The notes under the pieces were generated by a model. The model did not search any database, had not been told where the DNA came from, and saw only the letters and a list, made by a program, of their open reading frames with translations. Below are positions 55,211-63,338 of a DNA stretch of 64,000 nucleotides, piece after piece. Made by a program: the position numbers and the translations under genes. The DNA comes from Streptococcus porci DSM 23759 (GTDB taxonomy: Bacteria; Bacillota; Bacilli; Lactobacillales; Streptococcaceae). Numbering within the stretch: the stretch's first letter is position 1; every line of letters begins with the position of its first letter. The stretch is taken from NCBI RefSeq assembly GCF_000423765.1, contig NZ_AUIP01000007.1:1-64000 (forward strand), written 5' to 3'.

Positions 55211-56143
55211 ATGAACTTTCTAAAGAAACACTTTTATGCTCTGCTATTTTCAATAGCCATAATGTCTGCAAACAGCTATGTACTATTGAAAACATTTGTT
55301 TTATCCGAAGCAATGGTTTCAGTTGCAGATGCAACAGGTACCAACCAGTCTAGCGTAAGTCTAACTGCGGATACGACTTCAAATGACACCGGTAGTGTGA
55401 CTCGTACTGATACCAGCTACTCTGATGATAATATCAGCATCAATATCACTACGGGTCAAACAAGTGACACAACTTATTATGTTGCTGACATTAAATTGAC
55501 GGATGCTTCATATCTTAAAACAGCTCTGGCAAATGACACTTACGGAACCAATGTGACGGAGAAAACATCTAGTCAAGCTGAACGTCTAGGAGCTATTTTT
55601 GCCATTAATGGGGACTACTATGGTGCTAATAGCACAGGGTACGTCATCAAAAATGGTGTCCTTTATCGTGATACTGCGCGTAGTAGCGACTATGAGGATT
55701 TGGTTGTCTATTCAGATGGAACCTTTGGGACAATTTCAGAAAATGAGACAACTGCTCAAGAATTAATTGACTCAGGGGTTGTTCAAACATTTGCCTTTGG
55801 TCCAACATTGGTTAAGGATGGTCAGATTGCCGTCTCAACTTCTGATGAAGTCGGGCGTGCTATGGCTGATAATCCTCGGACAGCCATTGGGATTATCGAA
55901 GAAGATGATGGCAGCCTCCATTACATTGTTATCGTGTCAGATGGTCGTACCAATGAGTCATCAGGCTTGACTCTGTATGAAATGGCAGAGCTGATGCAGT
56001 CTTACGGAGTGACAACCGCCTATAATCTTGATGGTGGTGGTTCCTCAACGATGTATTTTAATGGTCAGGTTGTCAATAATCCAACGACTAACGGTAATAT
56101 TTCAGAAAGGGCGGTGAGTGATATTGTTTACATCGGTTACTAA
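55211..56143 (+). CDS. Secreted phosphodiester glycosidase domain (NAGPA-like) protein
   Basis: A 310-residue exported protein. An N-terminal membrane or signal segment (residues 8-30) is followed by a Ser/Thr-rich linker (about 35-85) and a NAGPA-type domain: IFAINGDYYGANSTG, FGPTLVKDGQ, PRTAIGIIEEDDG, NLDGGGSSTMYFNGQVVNNP. The family cleaves or remodels sugar-phosphodiester bonds in surface glycans and is often labelled exopolysaccharide biosynthesis protein. GGGGGATGG precedes ATG 55211. It overlaps the next gene by 26 bases. Confidence 0.9.
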   Translation: MNFLKKHFYALLFSIAIMSANSYVLLKTFVLSEAMVSVADATGTNQSSVSLTADTTSNDTGSVTRTDTSYSDDNISINITTGQTSDTTYYVADIKLTDASYLKTALANDTYGTNVTEKTSSQAERLGAIFAINGDYYGANSTGYVIKNGVLYRDTARSSDYEDLVVYSDGTFGTISENETTAQELIDSGVVQTFAFGPTLVKDGQIAVSTSDEVGRAMADNPRTAIGIIEEDDGSLHYIVIVSDGRTNESSGLTLYEMAELMQSYGVTTAYNLDGGGSSTMYFNGQVVNNPTTNGNISERAVSDIVYIGY

Positions 56144-56513
56144 AAGAACTTTTGCAAAAGGAAGTCTGATCTATTTGAGTCTCACGATTTTCTTAGCTAT
56201 TTTTAATTACATTTATGAACAATTTAGTTATGGAGAGAGTTCAGTTTATATGCGCTTGGTATTTCTAATTCCTCTGATAGCTGCTATCTTTTACCTAGTG
56301 TCTGGTTTTCGAGAATTATGGGTGAAAAATCGATTATCACTTTTACTTTTCAATTCAGGTGTTGCCACATCTATCAGTGGCTGTTTGATTAAAGGGATTA
56401 TCGAGATTTCAGGAAGATCAACGGTGATGGAAGTACCCTACTGGTATGCAACGCTTGCATTTTTTGGACTTAGCTTCCTCGTCGGTATATTGAGAAGAAA
56501 GGATCACACATGA
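56118..56513 (+). CDS. Four-segment membrane protein of the glycan cluster
   Basis: A 131-residue membrane protein with four hydrophobic segments (about 14-34, 43-62, 72-92 and 104-122). The start is GTG 56118 inside the upstream gene, behind AAAGGGCGG. A downstream TTG at 56124 is an alternative. Its end overlaps the glycosyltransferase start by four bases. I do not recognise the family; its role is presumably tied to the glycan genes on both sides. Confidence 0.7.
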   Translation: MILFTSVTKRTFAKGSLIYLSLTIFLAIFNYIYEQFSYGESSVYMRLVFLIPLIAAIFYLVSGFRELWVKNRLSLLLFNSGVATSISGCLIKGIIEISGRSTVMEVPYWYATLAFFGLSFLVGILRRKDHT

Positions 56514-57532
56514 TGAAAATTATTATTCCTGCTTATGAACCCAATCACAGATTAGTAGAAGTCGTTGAAGGCATCGTACGTGACTTACCAAGTTCAGAGG
56601 TTATTGTCATTGATGATGGTTCAGGCGATGATTATAAGTCTTATTATGATCATGCTGAGCAACTGGGGGCGACACTTTTAAGACATTCTCATAATCGAGG
56701 CAAGGGAGCTGCTCTTAAGACTGCCTTTGATTATCTTTTGAAGAATGGCTGCGCAGATCAAGAAGATTATTTGGTGACCATTGATAGTGATGGGCAGCAT
56801 CTGGTATCAGATATGATAAAGGTAGCAGAAGCGGCTAGGGGCAAGCATTCTCACCTCATTTTGGGAAGTCGATCGTTCGTGGGAGAAGTTCCACTGCGAA
56901 GTCGCTTTGGGAATATTGTGACTGCAAGACTTTTTAGGCTGGTAACAGGACAAAACATTTCAGATACGCAAACGGGTTTACGAGCCATGTCAACAAGACT
57001 TTTGCCGTGGTTGCTGAGCCTCTCTGGGGATCGTTTTGAATATGAGTTTAATATGTTGTTGGAAGCCAAGACTTCGTCGATTCTGATTGAAGAAGTACCG
57101 ATTGAAACTATTTACATTGAAGAAAATGAGAGTTCCCATTTTCGTCCTATTCAAGATTCTATTCGAATTTATGCCCCATTTTTAAAATTTTCAAGTACTG
57201 CCATTATTGCAGCAGTGATTGATGCAAGCCTACTGTTTATTCTTATGAACTTGACAGGTCACCTTTTGTTCTCTGTTGTAGTGGCAAGGGTACTGAGCGC
57301 AACAGCGCAGTGCTGTTTAAATGCAAGTCTTGTCTTTAAATCAAGAACAAGCAAGACTTTTAGGGTAGGAATACGATACACTTTGCTTGTGATTATTTTG
57401 TTAATATGCAATTATTTTCTGATTCAGAGTCTACTGGGGATTGGAATAGGGCTTGTCATTGCAAAATTGCTGACCGAAACTTTCCTGTTTATTGTGAGTT
57501 ATAGGGTACAAAAAAATATGATATTTGTTTAA
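56510..57532 (+). CDS. Glycosyltransferase family 2 fused to GtrA-like membrane domain
   Basis: A 340-residue fusion. The GT-A domain is IIPAYEP...VIVIDDGSGDD, HNRGKGAALKTAFDYL, TIDSDGQHL (DxD) and QTGLRAMS. After about residue 215 four membrane segments form a GtrA-like domain, normally a separate flippase-associated protein for undecaprenyl-phosphate sugars. So one protein could both make and help move the lipid-linked sugar. AAAGGA precedes the ATG doublet at 56510/56513. Confidence 0.88.
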   Translation: MMKIIIPAYEPNHRLVEVVEGIVRDLPSSEVIVIDDGSGDDYKSYYDHAEQLGATLLRHSHNRGKGAALKTAFDYLLKNGCADQEDYLVTIDSDGQHLVSDMIKVAEAARGKHSHLILGSRSFVGEVPLRSRFGNIVTARLFRLVTGQNISDTQTGLRAMSTRLLPWLLSLSGDRFEYEFNMLLEAKTSSILIEEVPIETIYIEENESSHFRPIQDSIRIYAPFLKFSSTAIIAAVIDASLLFILMNLTGHLLFSVVVARVLSATAQCCLNASLVFKSRTSKTFRVGIRYTLLVIILLICNYFLIQSLLGIGIGLVIAKLLTETFLFIVSYRVQKNMIFV

Positions 57533-57576
57533 AAAAGGGGAATCTGCTTTGAAAAGCATGATACCCCTCTTTTTTA
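57533..57576. terminator. Bidirectional terminator between the GT2-GtrA gene and glpK
   Basis: GGGG...CCCC with an inner GCTTT-GAA-AAGC hairpin, flanked by A-runs and T-runs, in the 44-base gap between convergent genes. Confidence 0.75.
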
Positions 57577-59073
57577 TCATTCCTCGCTAAAAAGTCGAGT
57601 AGCTTTAACAGCGCGTGTCCATCCTTTGTAAAGTTTTTGACTTTCTTCTGGAGAAATGCTAGCGCTAAAGACCTTGCCTTGGGCAAAGAGAGCTTTTAAT
57701 TCGTCAGTATCTTTCCAAAATCCAACCGATAAACCTGCTAAGAAAGCTGCGCCCAAAGCTGTCGTCTCAAGATTTTGAGCACGTTCAATATGAGTTTGGA
57801 GAATATCAGATTGAAATTGTAGCAGGTAGTCATTTTTCGCTGCACCGCCATCAACACGTAAAGTTGGGATGGAGATGCCAGTGTCCAAAATCATGGTATC
57901 CACGACATCTCTTGTCTGATAGGCAAGAGATTGCAAAGTGGCTTTAATAAGATCATCTGCGGTGGTACCGCGGGTCAGCCCAAATATTGCGCCTCTGGCC
58001 TTGCTGTCCCAATAAGGAGCACCCAGTCCTGTAAAGGCAGGAACCACATAAACCTCATTATGACTCGTCGAGCGATGAGCGGCACCTTCTGATTCTGGCG
58101 CTGAAGGTAAAATTTTAAGTTGGTCGCGTAGCCATTGGAGAGCAGAGCCAGAGACAAAGACAGAACCTTCTAAAGCGTAGGTTACCTGTCCATTCAGTGC
58201 ATAGCCGATAGTTGTCAGCAAATTATGTTTGGAAAGGATGGGCTTTGTACCCGTATTCATGACGATAAACGAACCGGTACCATATGTATTTTTAACCATC
58301 CCCTCATCAAGAGCAAGTTGCCCAAAAAGAGCAGCTTGCTGATCGCCGGCCATTCCAGAGATAGGAATTTTGTGGTCAGCAAAGATAAAATGTTCTGCAT
58401 AGCCGTAGATTTCTGAATTTCCCTTAGTTTCTGGTAAAAGCTGTGCGGGTATATTAAGGAGTTCTAAAATCTCCTGATCCCAAGTCAAGTCATGGATATT
58501 GAAAAGCATGGTACGACTAGCGTTTGTATAATCCGTTACATGAACTTTTCCACCAGTTAATTTCCAGAGCAGCCAGGTGTCAATCGTTCCAAAGAGGAGT
58601 TCGCCAGCCTCTGCTCGCTCTTGGGCACGTGGGACATGGTCTAATAACCAGCGAATCTTTGTCGCTGAGAAGTAGGCATCGATGATTAATCCTGTCTTTT
58701 GATGGAAAAAATTAGCGTAACCATTAGAAATGAGTTGGTCAGCCAGTTCACTTGTTTGTCTAGACTGCCAAACAATAGCTCTATGAATGGGTTCTCCAGT
58801 TATTTTATCCCAGATGACGGTAGTCTCGCGTTGGTTGGTTATACCTATGCTGGCAATCTCGGCTGGAGAGATATTTGAAGAAATCAGAGCATCAGCGATT
58901 GTTGATAAAACAGCCTCCCAAATTTCAATCGCATCATGCTCGACCCAGCCGGGTTCAGGGAAATATTGGGTGAACTCACTCTGTGCCTCACCAAGCTTTT
59001 GACCTTGGCGATCAAAAATAATGGCGCGCGTGCTAGTTGTACCTTCATCAATGGCAAGAATATAAGATGACAT
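57577..59073 (-). CDS. glpK: Glycerol kinase
   Basis: A 498-residue FGGY kinase making glycerol 3-phosphate. [13 protein letters not shown] is the phosphate-binding start, GITNQRETT and the late [17 protein letters not shown] are signature regions. [26 protein letters not shown] covers the loop in which Gram-positive GlpK is phosphorylated by HPr; the aligned His is present (inference from position). Streptococci usually carry glpO and glpF behind glpK; here the gene stands alone. AAGGAGGAG precedes the ATG. A cre site overlaps the promoter. Confidence 0.97.
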   Translation of the reverse strand: MSSYILAIDEGTTSTRAIIFDRQGQKLGEAQSEFTQYFPEPGWVEHDAIEIWEAVLSTIADALISSNISPAEIASIGITNQRETTVIWDKITGEPIHRAIVWQSRQTSELADQLISNGYANFFHQKTGLIIDAYFSATKIRWLLDHVPRAQERAEAGELLFGTIDTWLLWKLTGGKVHVTDYTNASRTMLFNIHDLTWDQEILELLNIPAQLLPETKGNSEIYGYAEHFIFADHKIPISGMAGDQQAALFGQLALDEGMVKNTYGTGSFIVMNTGTKPILSKHNLLTTIGYALNGQVTYALEGSVFVSGSALQWLRDQLKILPSAPESEGAAHRSTSHNEVYVVPAFTGLGAPYWDSKARGAIFGLTRGTTADDLIKATLQSLAYQTRDVVDTMILDTGISIPTLRVDGGAAKNDYLLQFQSDILQTHIERAQNLETTALGAAFLAGLSVGFWKDTDELKALFAQGKVFSASISPEESQKLYKGWTRAVKATRLFSEE

Positions 59074-59110
59074 AGCTCCTCCTTATATAAGTGCAGAAGA
59101 CTGCATATAA

Positions 59111-59125
59111 TTGTAATCGTTTTCT
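59111..59125 (+). promoter_or_regulatory. cre site (CcpA) at the glpK promoter
   Basis: TTGTAATCGTTTTCT fits the cre consensus WTGNAANCGNWNNCW at every position. It lies just downstream of the glpK -10, so CcpA binding would repress in rich sugar. Confidence 0.75.
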
Positions 59126-59127
59126 TT

Positions 59128-59156
59128 GTTATAAACTAAAACCCTCGTTTTGACAA
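59128..59156 (-). promoter_or_regulatory. glpK promoter
   Basis: On the minus strand, TTGTCA (complement of 59151-59156) and TATAAC (complement of 59128-59133) are 17 bases apart. The predicted start is near 59121, inside the cre site. Confidence 0.7.
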
Positions 59157-59523
59157 AATGAAAAGAGTTCTCGCGAACTCTAGAGGGTGTAGGAGAACCC
59201 TATTTCTCCATTTCTTTTTATTGGTGTCGGACACCAGTAACTTTTAAACAGAAAGTCAGCGATAAGTTTTGGGCTCAAGTCCGATTGTCTTATTTGGCAG
59301 AGACTTTCGGCAAATGAGAAGCAGGTATTTTGTTTTTCAGATTGAAGGTAAGTTATGGTTACGTAGTGAATCAGTCACAAAGCTTCGCTAGAAAAAGGAA
59401 GCTCGTCTCTTTTTTTAGCGAAAACACACAGAGCAACGGCTTTTAGCTGTGATAAAAAGGCCTAAACCTAATCTATCTCAGAAAGTCGGTGACTAAAATC
59501 TTAGTCTTTACAGCCAATCAAAA
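59157..59523 (+). repeat. Gene-free stretch with repeat family R2, copy C
   Basis: Two hairpins, GAGTTC-TCGC-GAACTC (59165-59180) and AGGGTGTAGGAGAACCCT (about 59183-59201), precede the R2-like segment 59200-59285: CTATTTCTCCATTTC, GTGTCGGACACCAGTAACTTTTAAACAGAAAG. GAAGCTCGTCTC-type T-rich sequence near 59400-59415 may terminate exoA on the other strand. No gene was seen. Confidence 0.5.
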
Positions 59524-60351
59524 TTATAAGTCTATCTCCATCACAATTGGCGTGTGGTCTTGACGGGTACCTGAGTCAATCATATCAGATTTAGTGATTT
59601 TATCGGCAACCCTGTCAGAGGTCAACCAGTAGTCGATACGCCAACCTGTGTTGTTAATCTTGCTTGTCTTGCTGCGTTGCGCCCACCAGGTATAAGCGTC
59701 TGTAACATTACCATGGATATGTCGAAAGCTGTCTGTAAAGCCTTTAGCAAGCAGGGTGGTGAAGCCTTCACGTTCCTCATCGGTAAAACCTGCAGATTGA
59801 CGGTTGCTAGCAGGATTTGCAAGATCAATTTCCTTGTGAGCAACGTTATAGTCGCCAGTAGCTAGGACTGGTTTTTCTTTATCAAGCTCTGCAAGATAGT
59901 CTGCGTATTTTTCATCCCAGATTTGACGTTCTTCTAAACGTTTGAGTCCGTCGCCAGCGTTTGGTGTATAAACCTGGGTTACGAAGAAGTTGTCAAATTC
60001 CAGAGTAATGATACGTCCCTCCTTATCCATTGTGGTCGGGGCACCGATTTCTGGGAAAGTAATAGTAGGGCGGAGCTCTTTTTTATAGAGAAACATGGTA
60101 CCAGCGTAGCCTTTTCGTGCAGGCTCTACAGATGAACGCCAGGTGTTAGCGTAATCAGGGAAATAGTCTGCCAAGATTTCGAGGTGTTTTTTAGTCGGTC
60201 CAGTAGCAGAGAGTTTGGTCTCCTGAATGGCAATAATATCAGCATTTTCAGCGATTAATGTTTGAATAACAGCGCGTGATAGCTCACTACGAGGAGAAGT
60301 GCCAGTTAGTGCAGCATTAAGGGAATCAATGTTCCAAGAAATGAGTTTCAA
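59524..60351 (-). CDS. exoA: Exodeoxyribonuclease III (AP endonuclease ExoA)
   Basis: A 275-residue base-excision repair nuclease of the EEP fold. Motifs: SWNIDSLNA, IIAIQETKLS (metal Glu), VYTPNAGDGL, TGDYNVAHKEIDLANP, DAYTWWAQRS, GWRIDYWL and the final DHTPIVME (catalytic Asp-His). The length is usual for the streptococcal enzyme. It is a single-gene unit between R2 copy C and the promoter of the membrane protein at 60550. Confidence 0.95.
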   Translation of the reverse strand: MKLISWNIDSLNAALTGTSPRSELSRAVIQTLIAENADIIAIQETKLSATGPTKKHLEILADYFPDYANTWRSSVEPARKGYAGTMFLYKKELRPTITFPEIGAPTTMDKEGRIITLEFDNFFVTQVYTPNAGDGLKRLEERQIWDEKYADYLAELDKEKPVLATGDYNVAHKEIDLANPASNRQSAGFTDEEREGFTTLLAKGFTDSFRHIHGNVTDAYTWWAQRSKTSKINNTGWRIDYWLTSDRVADKITKSDMIDSGTRQDHTPIVMEIDL

Positions 60352-60549
60352 AATAAGTGTCCAAGTCCGCTCAGGGAATCATATAGTTGAGCGGTTTCGA
60401 TTCCTTTCAAGTGATATTAAACTATTGATAGTCTTATCTAGTTTAGCAAAAAAAACAGTTTTGGGCGAGTGTAACGATTTCACGGTAAACGCTTTACTTG
60501 TACTAGAGATATGATATAATAAAGACGAAAAGTAATAGGAGGTGTTCTT

Positions 60550-62214
60550 ATGAGAAAAGTATTGCAATCTATCATTTGGATTCTTTGGCTACTGATTTTA
60601 ATGGTTAGCTATTGGATTTACCTGCCACCCCTTAATCTAATGAGTAATCAATTTTGGTTTTTCACCATCTGGGGATTACTCTTGCTAGCAGGAGCCTTTC
60701 TTCTACTTAGTATCGTAGATACCGTATCAGCTGGACATAAGGTCATCAAAAATAACCGTCTTGGTCGTCATGGTGTGGTACGTGATGTGACTATTGATTT
60801 CAAGCGTCATCTTAAGCCTCTAGGACTTAGTTTGACAACAGCGGTAGCTATTTTTCTGCTGATGACTGTTCTTGGTTTCTTTAATTCTCGAATTTTTCGG
60901 GCAAAAAGCTACGCAAATGTCATCACAGTTACTGAAAAAGACTTTGTAGAAGACTTCCCAGAAACGGACATTACCAAGCTTGCTCTGCTTGATAGAGCGT
61001 CAGCGGAAAAGATAGGTGATACCTATTTAGGAACCATTGATAAGGTGTCTCAGTTTGGTATTTCAGACGATTACCGTCAGATTACCATTGGAGAGCAACC
61101 TTATCGCGTTTCTCCTTTGGAGTATAAAAATTTTTGGAAATGGCTGAGCAATCATCAGGAAGGGATTGGCTACTATGTCAAAGTCAATCAGACTACTGGT
61201 AAAGCAGAGCTAGCAAAATTGGAGAAGGGGATGAAATACTCTGATTCGGAATATTTCTTCAACGATACCATGCGCCATTTGCGCCTACGTTATCCATTCA
61301 CCATTTTTGGGGATCCATCTTTTGAAGTAGATGATGAAGGCAATCCTTACTATGTGGCAACCATTTATGAACCTAAATTTATGCTCAGTTCAAATGATCC
61401 TAAAGGTGTTGTCCTACTTAATGCTGTTACAGGAGACACTAAGGAGTATAGTCTAGGTGATATTCCTGATTGGGTTGATCGAGTTTTCTCCGCTAATAAT
61501 GTGATTACCCGCATCGATGACTATTACACTTATCAAAAAGGTTTTTGGAATACCGTCTTTAGCCAAACTGGTGTAAAAAAGACCACAGATATTTATAACT
61601 ATATCAGTATTGGTAGCGATATTTACCTCTATACAGGAATTACCTCGGCTACAGCCGATTCTTCAAATCTTGGTTTTATTTTGGTCAATATGAGAACGCG
61701 TGAAGTGGTCAACTACAGGTTGGCTTCAGCGACTGAGTCAGCTGCCCAAGAATCAGCAGAAGGTGAAGTTCAAGAAAAGAAATACAGCGCGACAGCTCCT
61801 TCTCTGGTGAAGTTAAATGGCAAAGCTTTTTACTTAGTTTCTCTAAAAGATGACGCAGGACTTGTTAAATCATATGCCCTTGTTGATGCAGAAGACTACC
61901 AGCAAGTTACAATCAACAATGATATAGCAAGCCTAATTGCCCAGTTTACTGATGCAGACACGACTGCTCTATCGGGAGTGAATACAAGCGGCAAGGCAAA
62001 AGAATCAGTTTCTGGAACCGTCGAAGCCTTGGCTATTCAGACTATTAACGGAACGACGATTTACTATGTTGAGTCTGACGACACCATCTACAAGATTAAG
62101 GCCAGCACCAGCACACCGGACAATTTACCATTTATTAAAGTGGGAGATCATTTCACGGGTGAGCTTGGTAAGGAGAATTATCTGACAAATGTCACATTGA
62201 CACAGGCTCAATAA
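60550..62214 (+). CDS. Large membrane-anchored protein, function unknown
   Basis: A 554-residue protein. Three hydrophobic segments lie in the first 120 residues (about 7-27, 37-58 and 98-118), then an extracytoplasmic part of about 430 residues follows, rich in Tyr, Asp and Thr. Its C-terminal 70 residues resemble a small beta domain (GTVEALAIQTINGTTIYYVESDDTIYKIK). The ribosome site is AGGAGGT. I recognise it only as a conserved streptococcal membrane protein with no firm domain. It is alone between two hairpins. Confidence 0.75.
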   Translation: MRKVLQSIIWILWLLILMVSYWIYLPPLNLMSNQFWFFTIWGLLLLAGAFLLLSIVDTVSAGHKVIKNNRLGRHGVVRDVTIDFKRHLKPLGLSLTTAVAIFLLMTVLGFFNSRIFRAKSYANVITVTEKDFVEDFPETDITKLALLDRASAEKIGDTYLGTIDKVSQFGISDDYRQITIGEQPYRVSPLEYKNFWKWLSNHQEGIGYYVKVNQTTGKAELAKLEKGMKYSDSEYFFNDTMRHLRLRYPFTIFGDPSFEVDDEGNPYYVATIYEPKFMLSSNDPKGVVLLNAVTGDTKEYSLGDIPDWVDRVFSANNVITRIDDYYTYQKGFWNTVFSQTGVKKTTDIYNYISIGSDIYLYTGITSATADSSNLGFILVNMRTREVVNYRLASATESAAQESAEGEVQEKKYSATAPSLVKLNGKAFYLVSLKDDAGLVKSYALVDAEDYQQVTINNDIASLIAQFTDADTTALSGVNTSGKAKESVSGTVEALAIQTINGTTIYYVESDDTIYKIKASTSTPDNLPFIKVGDHFTGELGKENYLTNVTLTQAQ

Positions 62215-62250
62215 AATAGAGACTGGTTAAAATTGTCTAACTCTAAAAGT

Positions 62251-62300
62251 AAAAACGCATGAATGATTGTACTAGAAACGTCGATTTCATGCGTTTTTCT
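62251..62300. terminator. Strong terminator after the membrane protein
   Basis: A 13-base perfect stem, AAAAACGCATGAA (62251-62263) with TTCATGCGTTTTT (62286-62298), with A- and T-runs so that it can act on both strands. Confidence 0.88.
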
Positions 62301-62346
62301 TTACATACTTTTTTTAGCCTGCCTCAAAACAGAGCTTTTCCTGGCT

Positions 62347-63225
62347 TTATTGCTTTATCTTTTTAGCCAGCAGGGTTGCAAATTGCATGTTGAGGCGATT
62401 GCCCTTTTCATCAATTTTATGAAGTTCACCGAGATTCTCGTTGTATTTGATAATTTCCCAGCCGTCATAGTAGTTGCGCAGCTCATTTTCCTTAAAAGTA
62501 AAAGAGAAGGGCATAGGACATGGGTAGTTTGATGTGTCCATGGCGCAGACGATGAGATTGTAACCGCCAATCTTGGTGTGAACTTGCATATCAGCGATAA
62601 TCTCGGGCACAGCTATAGGGTCAAGGAACATGAAGACCACGGTTGAGATGATAACATCATAGAGGTCGTCAATATTAGCAGAATTGATGTCATACCAGTC
62701 GATTTTGGCTGGGATGTCTTCCTTAATAGCCATATTTTCTAGCATTATCAGGCTCTGACCATTGCTATCAACTGAAGTTACCTCATGACCCAACATGCTG
62801 AGATAGAGGGAATTGCGCCCCTGACCCGAACCTAAATCTAGGATTTTTGACTTTGGAGAAAATAGCGGAGCAGCTTCAATAACTTCTGAATGTGTCCTAG
62901 TCCAACCATATTTTTTAGACAAATAATCCTCTGGCTTACAATAAAAATCCAAACGAAACTCTAAATCGTTAGAGGCGGCTGCTACCTTGTGCCAAACCTG
63001 AGGCTCAACAAAAGGTGTTTGGCTATCGGGAGTAAAAAGGTGTTCCGTTATCATTCTATCGTCCTCAGTCATCTCATAAAAAGTGAGCGCCCCCTTGATG
63101 ACGGTAATTTTGCCATAAGTTCCGATTTTGGTATTATGGCGTTTTGTGATGACTTCGGGCATGGTATAGGCAGTCCAGACAGGATTGCTTTTATACAGTA
63201 AGAGTTGGTCAGGTGTAACGTGCAT
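62347..63225 (-). CDS. tehB: TehB-like SAM-dependent methyltransferase with N-terminal cupin-like domain
   Basis: A 292-residue two-domain protein. The N-terminal 95 residues (PEVITKRHNTKIGTYGKITVIKGAL...) match the DUF1971/TehB-N cupin-like domain. The second domain is a class I methyltransferase: KILDLGSGQGRNSLYLSMLGHEVTSVD, motif I and acidic loop intact, then STVVFMFLDP. TehB methylates tellurite and selenite. ATG 63225 is preferred to TTG 63237, because GAGGA lies about six bases before it. Confidence 0.88.
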   Translation of the reverse strand: MHVTPDQLLLYKSNPVWTAYTMPEVITKRHNTKIGTYGKITVIKGALTFYEMTEDDRMITEHLFTPDSQTPFVEPQVWHKVAAASNDLEFRLDFYCKPEDYLSKKYGWTRTHSEVIEAAPLFSPKSKILDLGSGQGRNSLYLSMLGHEVTSVDSNGQSLIMLENMAIKEDIPAKIDWYDINSANIDDLYDVIISTVVFMFLDPIAVPEIIADMQVHTKIGGYNLIVCAMDTSNYPCPMPFSFTFKENELRNYYDGWEIIKYNENLGELHKIDEKGNRLNMQFATLLAKKIKQ

Positions 63226-63338
63226 ATGAGTCCTCAATCTTGTTTTTTACTTTATTATATCAGAAAACTCTTATAAATATTATCTGAAAATAGGAACAAT
63301 ATGCAAAGTATGGTAAAATAATAGGAAAGGAGTGGTAT

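Noticed and set aside
60482-60497. cre site upstream of the membrane protein gene
   Set aside because: GGTAAACGCTTTAC is partly palindromic but misses conserved cre positions at both ends, so it was not listed as a site.
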